A stretch of 64,000 bases of DNA from Pseudopyrenochaeta lycopersici (Eukaryota > Ascomycota > Dothideomycetes > Pleosporales > Pseudopyrenochaetaceae): positions 372,001 to 436,000 of the forward strand of contig NHZP01000042.1 of assembly GCA_003313425.1 (NCBI GenBank). Reading direction: 5' to 3'. Numbering within the stretch: the first letter of the stretch is position 1; every line of letters begins with the position of its first letter. Shown here piece after piece: positions 45,060-56,344 of the stretch. The notes beneath the pieces are model-generated. The model was given only the letters and a program-made list of their open reading frames with translations. It made no database searches and was not told the origin of the DNA. A program made the position numbers and the translations under genes.

Positions 45060-46480
45060 GTGCAGGCTGTAGGTTTGCGAGGTGTGAACGGCTTCCCAAG
45101 TCTGACTGAAAACGGGAAGCGCTTCAGAAAGAACAGGTCAGTTCAATTGGTGGTATTTGTAGTATTGCATGTAGATACATACTCTTGCATGCGCGCGGAC
45201 AGAGACAGCATCAGCCACGCAGTGTGCTACTCGACGTCAAATCAGCTAGATCATTCGTTCGGACCATATTGCCACCATGACAGGCCCTAATGCTATGGTA
45301 CCATGTCGGTCGCTTACTATCGATGACGAAATTTGTAGACCATGGAACGGAGCCTCGCATGATGATCGTGTAGCATTACCTAGAACTAGATTCTTTAACA
45401 AATCATGGTAAATTGGTTTTGGTATGATTACGGTGTCTTTCTTCATTGCTTTGTGTGATATTATATTGTATATAGCTTACCAGACATCGATGCTATTTGT
45501 ATGCATGTAGTGTACCGCCGCTTTTTGCTACAATCAGCGACAAGCATTTTGTGTGCATAGCAAACACAGATGCAAGAAATACTTGGAGGCGTGTTTTGTC
45601 AGAGATCGCAGAGTCGCCGCAGGGACTAGGATGGCTAGGCACATTGGTGGTTCCACACACAACCGATCGCTTTGAGGCAGTGACAACGTTGAAACAAGGC
45701 CAATGCTTCTGAAATCTAAAGGCACAAGTGGCACAGGACCACACACTGACTTCTTGCTCTTGAGACGGATTCTCGATATGTTGGTTGCATGGCAGATATC
45801 ACAAGCTGCATAGTCATTGTTCTATGTGTCTTCGAATGTCTAACGTCTGTCGAAGGCCGAAAGGGTAGAGTGGTGTGTACGAGCTGGAGCAAGCTGGGAA
45901 TATTGGCGCAACAGCCAACTTCATTGGAAAGATTGGGCAGACTTAACGTATGGGCCCTATGAAGATCAGGAACTGCAGAACTTTACGTCTACACTCTCCC
46001 GATCATTCCGACTTTGCGACCTGTATACATCGGCTGGTGATCTGAATTATGCATCGATGAGGTTCTATATTCTTCTAGCGTATCTTCCGAGGAGATATGC
46101 TGATACCGTCAATCGATAACTGAATATGACACCTGTCCGCAAAGTCGCGATCGAATTGCGTTAATGGATCACTTATGCGATTATGTGTAAGCAAGGTGGC
46201 ATAAGTATTGGGCTTCGATGACAGTGTGCGTTCCATATGCGTAGGTACAAATATGTTATCTAGGCTCTGAATAGTGGGACGCATCAGTCATGTCTACAGA
46301 ATAGCCACAGAACGCAGTCCTAGGCTTATAGTATAATACGAAGATTGTAGATCAGTTTCATGTGACAGGTTGCCTAGACACTAAGCCTTTCGTTCCCTAG
46401 CTCCTGTTCGAAGCCAGAGCCGTTTCAAACTTGGAGCAGCTTCGCTAACCACCCTCTTACCTGCATCGGCCTGATACATT
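45060..46480. other. Intergenic
   Basis: Short frames only. No domain, repeat or RNA gene was recognised. Confidence 0.4.
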
Positions 46481-46485
46481 ACGCC

Positions 46486-47332
46486 TCAAGCCTTGCCAGA
46501 CAACTCTGGACGTGATCGCTTCCTGGCTTTTAAGCATTTCCTCCGTACATTTGTTCGACGCCAGCCATTCGCAATAGCCGTACGACTGACCCTAGATAGT
46601 GATGCAATTTCATCCTCGGCTCGCAGATGAGAGCCCCGCCCCATCCCCTGTTTGCGAGGCATCTTCCTGCCCGTAACCCCAGCATTCTGTTTCGGCCCAT
46701 CTTTGTCTACATTGCGGGTTGTAAGGTTCGCTAAAGCTGTATTTGCTCGCGGAACGTCCTTGACTTGGCTATCCGTGATATCGTAGATCTCTTCGTCTGA
46801 GCTGGCGCTAGGCTGGCTTGGGCTGGCAAGAAGCGGCTCGAAATCCAGATCTCCCAGCAAAGCATACTCGTTAGCAACGGGGCCATCTTGGCGATGTGCC
46901 TGGTCCGTTGCAGCATAGCTAGCCCAAGACCCAAAAGACGAACACGATGTTCCTGAAAGTTTAGGCCAGGTGGCAGGAGCAGAAAAGCATAGCTGACAGA
47001 CTTGAGTAGAGTCAGCAGGTGTCTGATGCGAGTTATGAAATCAACGTACCAGCTGCATCGGGAGGTGCAGAGACTGTAGGAGAAGGATAGTCTCGCGTGG
47101 AATGCAGATTGACGCATTGGGCCATATGCTCATGGTCTAGAAGCTTCCCATACAGATCGGGATACAGAGATTCAGGCCATAGCGATGCACAATCGGCTTT
47201 CGTTGTATCGGGGCTCAATGGAAGTACAGGTGCTTGATCCTGGAGGGTCCATAGATACTCTTCCACGTAAGAGATATCCTCTGTAAAGAGCATATCGGTT
47301 TTGTGCCGTGACCATGGCACATCTGCATCCAT
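46486..47332 (-). CDS. Hypothetical basic-tailed protein, two exons
   Basis: Exon 1 (47,332 to about 47,052) begins MDADVPWSRHKTDMLFTEDI and has an acidic, Pro-containing sequence. An intron with a GTACGT donor near 47,051 and an AAG or CAG acceptor near 46,995 joins it to a second exon reading GTSCSSFGSWASYAATD, then EYALLGDLDFEPLLASPSQP. The exon ends in a very basic tail (GWRRTNVRRKCLKARKRSRP). Both exons keep an open frame to a TAA at 46,486. I recognise no family; an acidic half followed by a basic RKMPRKQGMGRG tail suggests a nuclear or nucleic-acid-binding protein. The acceptor is uncertain by about 8 bp. Confidence 0.5.
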
Positions 47333-48084
47333 TTCTCTCCTGTCCGCTACGCGGCAAGGTCATCGGATGCAACTTCCTGTGATAGACGGCGCACTGCTCC
47401 TTCTTAACTGCGCTTGGAAACAGACGTGCTCCGACGCCTGCGCAGTACAGTCGTTAGCGAATGCAGCTTCACCCTTGCACGCGGCTGCAACACTGTTTCT
47501 GCCAGCATGCCTGCAGGGGTCTGCAGCCCCACCTGCTATATTTGGTAAGGCGTCTCGCCTCTCTAAACTACGCTCCGAGACTTAATAGACAGTTTCGGGC
47601 CTTCCCACGGATCGCTTACTAGTGTAACTTTGTAGACTACCTCCTGCCGTACCGTAGGTCAGCATTCATTCCTGCGCGGCGAGCGCCCTCATATACAGTA
47701 CCAAGAACCTAATCAATTATGCTTTATAGATTAGGTTATGTGAATGATCGTCTAGGAGCGGTGAGCTTAGGATTACTGTACTTTGGGATCTCTCAAATGT
47801 GTCTATACAACTCTATGGTGTCGACTTGATAGTACGTAGCCTCCTCCATAGCTTTCGTGATTATTCTATATACCTAACTATGCTTGAGCATAGCACATAA
47901 ATCAAGGTGATAAAAGCGAACTTTGATGTCCCTGCTTATACTGTATCCTCTCGTCACAACACGCTACAGAGTCTCGGGATGCCCATAGCTCACGCCGCTC
48001 AACGGCGTAGCTACTGTGGCAATGCTGGAAGATTCGATGTGGCAAGGAAGCGTCATATATATACACGTATGTATGAAATACATA

Positions 48085-51000
48085 TCACTTAAAGCGACAT
48101 ATCCAAACCTTCCCAGACCCGGTACCTACGCCAACACATCTTCCTGACACGGCTGAGCACACAGGTCTATATTCTGTTGGAAGCCATATCCGGTTGTGAG
48201 CATTATCAGATATCCAGGTCCTATCTGCGCTAAGCATTGGCTCCTGTGAGAAAGGAAGGTTTCCTTTTGCCACTTTTTTACGGGAATGTACTGAGTCAAG
48301 GATAGAGATAAGACCGGCTGAGTTCAGCGGATCGGTATTATGGCCCTGGAGTGTCTGCAGGCACGCTCCGCTGCGAGCATCCCAGATCTTGACCGTGTAG
48401 CCCCACGACGCCGACGCCAGCCTGGCCGAGTCGTGCGAAAAGGCTACTGACCTGACCACATCGCTATGGCCCTCGAGCGTCTGCAGGCACGCCCTGCTGT
48501 GAGCATCCCAGATCTTGACCATCTTGCCCCACGACGCCGACGCCAGCCTGGCCGAGTCGAGCGAAAAGACCACCGAGGTGACCCTATCGCTATGGCCCTC
48601 GAGCGTGTGCAGGCATGCCCCGCTGCGAGCATCCCAGATCTTGACCGTCTTGTCCCCGGACGCCGACGCCAGCCTGGCCGAGTCGTGCGAGAAGGCTACT
48701 GAGTTGATATAACTGCTATGGCCTATGAGCGTGTGCAGGCACACCCCGCTGTGAGCATCCCAGATCTTGACCGTGTAGTCGTCCGACGCCGACGCCAGCC
48801 TCGATGCGTCGGGCGAGAAGGCTACTGAGCCGACCGCATCGCTATGGCCCTTGAGCGTCTGCAGGCACGCCCCGCTGTGCGCATCCCAGATCTTGACTGT
48901 GTTGTCGAACGACGCCGACGCCAGCCTGGCCGAGTCGTGCGAGAAGGCTACTAACCTGACCACACCGCGATGGCCCTCGAGTGTCTGCAGGCATGCCCCG
49001 CTGCGAGCATCCCAGATCTTGACGGTTTTGTCCCACGACGCCGACGCCAGCCTGGCCGAGTCGTGCGAGAAGGCTACTGAGGTGACCCTATAGCTATGGT
49101 CCTCGAGCGTGTGCAGGCACGCCCCGCTGCGAGCATCCCAGATCTTGACCGTCTTGTCGCTCGACGCCGACGCAAGCCTGGCCGAGTCGTGCGAGAAGGC
49201 TACTGACCTGACCAAATGGCTATGGCCCATGAGCGTGTGTAGGCACGCACCGCTGCGAGCATCCCAGATCTTGACCGTCTTGTCGTCCGACGCCGACGCA
49301 AGCCTGGTCGAGTCGTGCGAGAACGCTACTGAGGTCGCCGCATAGCTATGGCCTTTGAGCGTCTGCAGGCATGCCCCGCTGCGAGCATCCCAGATCTTGA
49401 CTGTATCATCGTCCGACGCCGACGCCAGCCTGGCCGAGTCGTGCGAGAAGGCTACTGAGTTGATATAATCGCTATGGCCCATGAGCGTGTGCAGGCATGC
49501 CCCGGTGCGAGCATCCCAGATCTTGACCGTCGTGTCGTGCGACGCCGACGCCAGCCTGGCCGAGTCGTGCGAGAAGGCTACTGAGGTCGCCGCATAGCTA
49601 TGGCCCTCGAGTGTCTGCAGGCATGCCCCGCTGCGAGCATCCCAGATCTTGACCGTGTAGTCGTACGACCCCGACGCCAGCCTCGTTGCATCGTGAGAGA
49701 AGGCTACTGAACTGACGGACAAGCTATGCCCTTCGAGTGTCTGCAGGCAAGCCCCGCTGCGAGCATCCCAGATCTTGACCGTATCATCGTCCGACGCCGA
49801 CGCCAGCCTCGTTTCGTCGGGCGAGAAGGCCACTGAGTTGATATAATCGCTATGCCCCTCAAGCGTCTGCAGGCAAGCGCTCCAGCTGTCCGCCATTTCA
49901 GGTGCAACCCTAATGTTATCGGGCGCTTCATGCTTGAAAAGCAGCCTTACCGCACTCTTCCTTGGGCTGAACAGCAGCCCAGATACATACACCTGCAGCA
50001 CGCTGGCCTCCATAGCTCCTTTGTGATACATGGCGAACCGATGCGCATCCTTGACCAGCCTAGCGAGCCCGCTTGTCTCTTCTCTTCCCTAGCCTTCGTC
50101 AGCCTTACAGTCTCTGCACTGCAGCATTTAGTGGACACACCTGGGTGAGCGACCAGAGCTTCCCTATAGAGACAATGCCTTTCGGCACGCTCCCGCACAG
50201 ACTGAGGGCTTCTAGCCAGTACAGAAACTTCTCCCGTAGAAACATGTCAACCACTCCTCCGTCCTGCAGTACATCTTCAAACCTCACTGAAGACGTGTGA
50301 TTCGAGTCGTACAAATGATCCACCCAGTACTCGCATGCATAGGCGACCTGCCCGAGAACGCTGGCCTCCACCCGTCTTGCCAACTCCATTGTTTGCGCTC
50401 CTACCTCCTCCAAGCCACACATATCTCTTCGCAGCGAGCTGCGCATAGCATTGAGTAGGCGACACGTCACCCATCCGTGCTCATTTACTACTGCACCACC
50501 AAACACATACCGCCCGTTACCTGATGTGAGATAGTCTTTGGCAGAGAGATGGATGAAGGATACAATGTCTTGGCGGATAGTCAGAAACGAGCCGCAGTGG
50601 CTCACTAGGTCAGCCACTGCCTGCTGGTGATCAAACTGGTCGCTCGGGAGGCCAGCTACCACGACGAGCTCCCTCAACCGCAGGGGCCGGAAGGCGACAC
50701 TGACTGCTTGAAGAACGTCTTTGCAGTACCATGCTGTCCTGAAGTCGTCCTGCCGCAAGATCTGTGCCATCATCCGGTCGTACAGTGGCACCAGTCCGCG
50801 TGGCATCGCCTGCAGCACCTCTCGGGTACGGTAGAGCGGCACACACTCCAGCTCTTTGCACACCAGCGACACCCACAGAAACGTGCCCCCTGCTTTGTCG
50901 CGCAGCAGCTGTTGCGCCTCTGTTTGCAACCCCGTTTCATACTTCTTTACAGTCGCCAAGCGCTGCACTTTAAAGTCGATGAATGCCGCCACCGCTCTCG

Positions 51001-51853
51001 ATACCTGCTGTGCGCTGACTTCAAGGCTGATCTTGACGCCGGCGAGGTCGGGCTGCAGACACCGCTCAATTTCTGGCAGGTTGCGGCTTGTTACTAGCCA
51101 CTTGACCGTCGGCTGTCGCCCAAGGCTGTCGTCGGTGATCACACCCAGAAGAGCAGACAGGCCAACTGTGCACTCGTCGAGGGCGTCGACTAGAAGGTAT
51201 GTCACCGGTAGAGTCGGGTCGTTGAGTACGTCTGACAGTATCTCTCGCAGCGCGTAGATTGCATTGGGCCCTTCGAAAAGCTTGCTTCCCACAGCCTCGT
51301 ACCGCTTCTGCACATGTCGCATGAGCTGCGGCTGCTGCACGACAAGCACGTAGATGAGCCCACGAAGGACTGACACTGCGTTGTTAAGCTCTGGCCGTGT
51401 GCTCTGGCAGAAGAAGTAGGTCACCAGGCATGGCTGCGAGCCGAGCTCCAGTCTGGCCGTTCTCGTCGACATCGTCCTTGATGACAGGCTAGCCCCAGGT
51501 CCTTGCGACAGCTCAGCGATCACACCCATCGTCATCATGGTCTTGCCTTTGCCTGGGTCGCCTCTGATCCACAGCAGCCGCGACTCGCCCCGCGTCCTCC
51601 ACCGCTGGAAGCTGGCATCGTCCAGTATCCAGGCATAGCAGTCTCTGAGCAGCTTGTCCTTGTCGCCTTCGATACGCGCCCGGTCTTCGCGCGGGTCCGT
51701 CACTCGCAGGTCGCGGAGACATTGATTGTGGTCTGGTACGCCAGACCTGTTCGGAAAGTGTACATCTCCATGGATGTTGCCAAGGATGGCGATCGCGTTG
51801 CCGTCAATTGTGTTGCCGGCGTATGTTGTGGTATGGCTAGGTGGAGGTGGCAT
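48085..51853 (-). CDS. NACHT-WD40 NLR (STAND) protein with 12 WD40 repeats
   Basis: Two exons, 51,853-50,141 and 50,088-48,085, with a 52-bp intron (CAG/GTGTGT ... CTAG/GGA), give about 1,238 residues. Order: residues 12-30 AGNTIDGNAIAILGNIHGD, a Gly/Asn motif resembling fungal NLR amyloid motifs; a NACHT domain with P-loop LLWIRGDPGKGKTMM, Walker B YLLVDALDEC and sensor KWLVTSRN; a winged-helix-like region (FIHLSAKDYL); a linker LVKDAHRFAMYHKGA; then 12 full WD40 repeats of 42 residues plus one partial. Family role: cytosolic immune/incompatibility receptor in which ligand binding to the WD40 domain drives oligomerisation. The start is supported by the paralogue, whose exon 1 is exactly the same length. 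It is divergently transcribed from the SesA-like gene. Confidence 0.92.
48340..49890 (-). repeat. Tandem 126-bp WD40 repeat array, 12 units
   Basis: Each unit encodes 42 residues with the frame CLQTLEGHS----SVAFSHD then SARLASAS-D-TVKIWDARSG. The framework is near-identical at the DNA level, while residues just after GHS (DYIN, LSVS, YAAT, HLVR, YRVT, GVVR, DAVG, DRVT and others) and around the LASAS-D-T turn vary from unit to unit. This is the pattern of concerted evolution with selected variable sites known in Podospora het-d/e/r genes. Confidence 0.9.
51764..51820 (-). other. Putative amyloid signalling motif in left NLR (residues 12-30)
   Basis: Encodes AGNTIDGNAIAILGNIHGD before the NACHT domain. 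It aligns with residues 12-30 of the right NLR and with the tail of the SesA-like protein at shared G and GN positions. Amyloid function is inferred from architecture. Confidence 0.55.
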
Positions 51854-52178
51854 CCGTGCGGCTTGCCCATCCTTTAGTGAGCGCGGGCCAGGAACTGCTC
51901 TTTGTAGCCGTTGGAAGCAAACGAGCGACCTACCAAGATCGCAGGACCTCGATATCCATGAGCAACCTCATCGACTTGCACTTGAGTATAGGTGGGCTGG
52001 CAAAGTGCATGGGAAGCAATGAGGCACGGCTTGATCCACTCACGCTGCCAAGTGTTCAGCTGAGGAGTGAACACTAGACTTCGCCACGCTGTCTTCAGCC
52101 CCAGCTACACATACAGGACCAAAACTGAACAACATGCTCTACAACTTCTGGGCAGAAAACTAGGAAGACCGGCCAAAC
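51854..52178. promoter_or_regulatory. Shared divergent promoter region of NLR and SesA-like gene
   Basis: 325 bp separates the start codons of two divergently transcribed genes, so it must hold both promoters and leaders. I could not identify individual factor sites. The arrangement would allow co-regulation of receptor and partner. Confidence 0.4.
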
Positions 52179-53080
52179 ATGTCAGGATTGGTGTGTTCAA
52201 GAAACCATCTTTACCATCTGCAAAAACCTGACAGGATATGCTAGGAGGTGATTGGCGGCGTCGCTGGTGTCTCCCAGCTGCTCGGTCAGGCGATTACCAT
52301 CATTCAAAAGATACAGGATGCGAGAGCCAAAGTGCACGGCGCTTCAGATCGCCTGGATGGTTACCAAGGTCAGCTTGACACATTATTAAGTACACTGCAA
52401 CTTGTGCAAGACGAACATGAGCTACAAACACCTCCAATCGAGAAGCAGGTTCAGAAGATTGTTGGCCTAGGGAAAGAGCTGCAACGCCAGCTCGATGCCT
52501 TTGCTGCTCAGCTAGCAAGAAGCAAAACCAAACAGTACACACATGCAATCATCCGCGGCGATAAAGACGAGAAGGAGCTTCAAGATGCCATGACTCAACT
52601 AGACCGGGCGAAAGCCGATCTTAACGCGCTGATCGTCACAACGCATGTCGGACTGAGTGGATCCATGCGCGCTGGCTTCACGGCTGCTCTAGCGGTAGTT
52701 CAGCGGGTTGACAGGAACGTGCAAAGAGTCCTTGGCGAGAAGCTTTCCATTGCTGCGTACCTCGAAGAACAACGCCTGGATGAAGGTATTGTACAGCGGT
52801 ACGACCATACTGACTTGTGCTGACTGCAGAAGGCAATAGCACAGTACCTCTTACAGCGGAGGATATCAAAACGCTGAATCTCGTGGACAAAGTGTCGTGG
52901 ATCGACAACGAAGCGTTCGATGATGCGGATATGTTCAACTCAGATCTCGTCGAGCGGCAGATGCACGCACCTACAGAAAGGGTTTATAGAGGCACTAAGG
53001 CGCATGGAAGGAGTACGGTCCTCCAGGGCAATGCAGACGCTGCAGGAGTAGCTGCGATTCTGCAAGCAAAACGGCGGTAA
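52179..53080 (+). CDS. SesA-like NLR-partner protein with C-terminal amyloid-like motif
   Basis: Three exons: 52,179-52,190 (only 12 bp, encoding MSGL), 52,245-52,785 and 52,830-53,080; introns of 54 and 44 bp, all phases compatible; about 267 residues. The joined start, MSGLEVIGGVAGVSQLLGQA, is the usual start of the fungal SesA/NACHT-N family (PF17107 type), as are QDARAKVHGASDRLDGYQGQ, EHELQTPPIEKQV and DKDEKELQDAMTQLDRAKAD. Known members occur either at the N-terminus of NLRs or as separate genes beside them, where they are proposed cell-death effectors. Residues 238-256, RGTKAHGRSTVLQGNADAA, echo the N-terminal motif of the two neighbouring NLRs. It sits 325 bp from, and divergent to, the left NLR. 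The domain call is firm; the effector role is inferred. Confidence 0.82.
52988..53044 (+). other. Putative amyloid signalling motif in SesA-like protein (residues 238-256)
   Basis: Encodes RGTKAHGRSTVLQGNADAA eleven residues before the stop, the position where HET-s-type partner motifs sit in effectors. Shared positions with the NLR motifs are the central G and the later GN pair. Confidence 0.5.
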
Positions 53081-53757
53081 CAGAGCCACGGAGTGATTGT
53101 TTGACAGTGTTTACCGGTTGCCAGCACTTGTTGCGGCAGACCTCTTTGGAAATGGTATGTTATGAGTAGAAAAGTGTGATCCACTGCTGCCCTTGACTTG
53201 TCCTGCTACTATGTCAATGCATATCGTACTCGATGATACGGTCGATGTCTTCCCACGCTCCCTGCTAGCCGGGGAGCACTCCACTTGCCTTTGCGGGCGG
53301 CATGGTGCATGGGTCCGGTGGTGATGAGGATATAATTAGATGGTCTCTCAGATTCCTGTTTCAGGGTCAGAGCGTGTAAAGGATTGCAGTCGCGCAGCAT
53401 GTATCTTGCCACCGTCTCTCTGCTATCAAAACTGGGGAAACCGTCATCGCACTGTGCTTTGCTTAGCTAGGAATTGGGAGTGTCGGTGTGGTATAGTTGA
53501 CGTCAAGCATCGTATGCATGCGATATGCTGCATGGCTGAGACGGACGGCGGCCGTTGCATGCTGGTGGAGGAAGAGTTGGTGGCCTGGCGGTACTGGCTG
53601 TCGATGGTCAATTGTGGTTGGCTGCCGGTCGTTCAGCCCAGACGGCGCTTCCCGGACTTGTCATGTGGGCCAACTGCCTTCCTGCTGGACACACCCACGA
53701 CACGTCACAACAGCGCATGTCAGCGGTTGGCTTCGTGCACTGCAACAGCCGCCCTCC
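53081..53757. other. Intergenic
   Basis: No supported gene. It contains the promoter side of the following gene family member; the overlapping open frames are not recognisable. Confidence 0.4.
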
Positions 53758-53758
53758 C

Positions 53759-55268
53759 ACGATGCCTGCTCGACGCACTGCCCGTTCCAGGCGTGGGTCC
53801 CAACTAGCCACTCCAGGGTCTCAGCAGCCCTACGGCCGATCTCCGGACCCGTCCACACAGGCCGCCACCGTAAGCCCGTATCCGCCGATGGACCCAATTT
53901 CCTACCCGCTCGACCGATCCCAGCTTTTAGGCGCGTCAGCCGCATCGCAGATCCCTGATACCCATGTAGCCGCAGCCGTGTCGCCCCCTCGGAAGCGAGC
54001 CGTTCGTGCTCCACTCGCCGTGCCCGGCTGTAGTGTACCCAGAAGCGATCACGGACGATCTGGCCAGGGAGGCCTGTAGCGTAGAACATGTAAGGCCGCG
54101 TTCAGGCAAGCTGGAACTGCTAAATCTGGATGAGTGGAACGAGAACGAGACATACGACGAGGAGCCGCCTTCCTGCCTCCACTACTCGATCGAGTGGAAG
54201 GTCACTCTGAATAACAAGCTCCTCTCCAAAGATACAGAGCCAGACCTCGTGCTAGCGCCCCGCTTCTACTGGTCTCTGTTTCTACGTGACAAGCTTGAGA
54301 AACTGCTGCAGAAGAAGCTGCCACCGAGCAAGCGTGTTGCCTGCGAAGAAACTAATGTTGTCGTGTCAGTGACTGAGCGCTCGAAGCGTGACTTGACGAA
54401 GCGCTTTGATGAAATGGACATTGACTGGTTCTTAGTAGAGAGACAGCTCTCGCAGTGGAGCGAGTCGTTTCGTGCAGGTAAGAAGCTGAGAGTGGACGTG
54501 TCGTTCGACTATGTAGAAATAGGACCGCCAGCGCCGGAGGCATCCAGGAGAACCGGGAAGCGGGGATACCCTTCGGCTACGCAGCAAATGCTTGCTGAGA
54601 GAGACTCGCAGCTCGACGCTGAGGAAGGAGCGTCCCGTCAGCCATCCCTCTGGCAGAGCGTATATAACCTCATGCGATGCCCAGGCCCACCTTGCAACCT
54701 TGGGCCTCACTGCTGGCGCGATCCACATGGAAAGAAGCATTACAAACTGAGAACGCATCAGCTGAAGGCCCTGATCAGGCATGTGGTGCAGGGTGGGCAG
54801 TTGCTGTCACATGATGATGTGCCGGAAGACATCCGCGAGCAACTCTACGCAGAAGAGCAACAACAGTTGGAGAGGCACCGGAGAGCTGGTCACAATGCCT
54901 CAGCAGGCCACGCTCCGATTCATATAACGAACGTGCTTCCCGGGCCATCCAACGTAGCATCGGGTCCAGCCGAAGCGCAAGCCAAGCCTCGTCTTGAGGT
55001 GCCCGGCTTTCTGGATTCCGCAGTAGAGGAGTACAGCAACTGGCAGCAGTCACGAGTCAGAAGCGAAGATCAGAAGGACGATATGCGAAACATGTCTAAC
55101 ATGGCGCTAGAACACGGGCTCGACCTGCAGCAGCTCTATGATGACCAAGACCCCGACTTCTTCATCTCGCGAGGCATAAAGATAGGCGTGGCGCGGCGTT
55201 TTGTACGCGACATTGGGTACTGGGTTCAGCAGCAGATGGGAGCTCATGGCAGGGCTGCGATCGAATAA
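53759..55268 (+). CDS. Uncharacterised fungal protein with Cys/His cluster and SAM-like tail (possible frameshift)
   Basis: The main frame (54,006-55,268) reads VYPEAITDDLAREACSVEHV, a Glu/Asp-rich WNENETYDEEPPSCLHYSIE, and then KDTEPDLVLAPRFYWSLFL. Near 54,680 is a putative zinc-binding cluster, CPGPPCNLGPHCWRDPHGKK followed by His, and a helical HQLKALIRHVVQ. The C-terminus, EHGLDLQQLYDDQDPDFFIS then RRFVRDIGYW, looks like a SAM-type helical domain. I recognise this as a widespread but uncharacterised, multi-copy family of Pezizomycotina. The usual N-terminus (MPARRTARSRRGSQLATPGS) lies at 53,759 in a frame one base off, switching near 54,035, so either an unrecognised tiny intron or a one-base indel is present. 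Its role and any link to the NLRs are unknown. Confidence 0.6.
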
Positions 55269-55365
55269 GGCCGATCAGCATGCCTTCGCTTATTGCATCA
55301 TGACTTTACGTAACTTTGCATAACATCCATAGACAAGGCATAGATACAGTACAGCGCAGGCAAGT

Positions 55366-56343
55366 TCAGAACTCCTCCACTGTAATCCCTGCGTGCCGGA
55401 AGTGACCTTTGGCGCTGCCCTGCTTCCCGCCGACCATGTCTATGCACCATTCCAGGAACATGTCAAACCCCTGCTCTGGCGCGTCCTCGAACGCATCCCA
55501 GTTCTTCTTGATGAACGCCTTCAGCTCAGCAAAGAACTCTTCGATCGGGTTCAAATCAGGCGAGTAAGGTGGCAGGTACATTAGCTTGACGCCAGCATCG
55601 CAGCACATCTGCTTAAGTCGCTCCGTGTGGTGGAACGATGCATTATCCATCACGAGCACAGACTTTGGTTCGGGCCACCTACCGCAGTGTGGGAGCAGCT
55701 GCTCTATATAGTCCTCAAACACGGCGCAGTCTGTCGAACCCTGGAAGACTCGCGAGAGCAAAATGCCGCCCTGCGTGTAAGCCGGCAGAATCTGATATCG
55801 CTGATCGCGGTGGAACTTGGCAACCTGGACCGGTGCTACGCCGTGCGGCGACCAGCCCGTTCGCCTGAAGCCGATGCGCTTGTCGCAGCCAGACTCGTCG
55901 ATGAAGACAAGGTGGTACGACCGGAACTGTGTCAGATTATAGAGATAAAAATCTCGCAGATCCGCGTTTTGCTCCCTCGCGATCTGCCGGGCGGCCTTCT
56001 TTGACCATCCTACCGACTTCAGTGCTCTACTGATGCTATGTGTAGAGACGAGGACGTCAAACTCATCCCACAGGAAGAGCGCCATCTCCTCTTGGTTCAG
56101 GCCGGGCTTCTCGAGCAAGTGTTCACACAGCGCGTCAAGCATGGGCGGCGTGATCAATCATTGCCTCCCACCACCATTAGCAGGAGCTTTCGTGTTGTGA
56201 AAGTGGCGGAGATTGGACCGTATCGCTTTAATGGAACGCTTGCTGCAGCCAGCCGCTGTAGCCATCTGCGCGGCTGTACGTTTTCCTGCGAGGATCATGT
56301 CGCGGATGAGGTGGTGCTGTGCTACCGCAAGACGAGGCGACAT
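55366..56343 (-). pseudogene. Tc1-like transposase with one in-frame TGA
   Basis: The frame 56,343-55,366 encodes a whole Tc1-like transposase of about 325 codons interrupted by one TGA at about 56,158. Before it: MSPRLAVAQHHLIRDMILAG and AATAAGCSKRSIKAIRSNLR, a helix-turn-helix. After it: ITPPMLDALCEHLLEKPGLN, then the DDE core with YHLVFIDESGCDKRIGFRR, SVLVMDNASFHHTERL and YLPPYSPDLNPIEEFF. In relatives the interrupted stretch is GGGRRRSITPP, so reading GGGRQ-stop-LITPP fits several CpG transitions (CGA to CAA, CGA to TGA, TCG to TTG). I could not find convincing terminal repeats in the flanks. Confidence 0.82.
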
Positions 56344-56344
56344 G

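Larger units (their letters stand above)
47443..51853. repeat. Left arm of inverted NLR duplication
   Basis: This 4.4-kb arm (NLR gene plus about 640 bp of 3' flank) is matched in inverse orientation by 56,835-60,598. The flank similarity is visible outside coding DNA: GTCTGCAGCCCCACCTGCTA, TCGTCACAACACGCTACA and TAGCCTCCTCCATAGC all recur on the other strand of the right arm. The arms differ in length by 647 bp, of which 630 bp is five WD40 repeats. Confidence 0.85.

Noticed and set aside
47301..47585. 94-codon plus-strand frame conserved in part in the right duplication arm
   Set aside because: Differences between the arms are mostly non-synonymous and the frame end is not conserved, so the similarity is better explained by duplicated non-coding DNA.
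48340..49890. Regularly spaced near-identical repeats resembling a CRISPR array
   Set aside because: The period is 126 bp with no unique spacers; it encodes WD40 units in frame within an NLR gene, and the DNA is eukaryotic.
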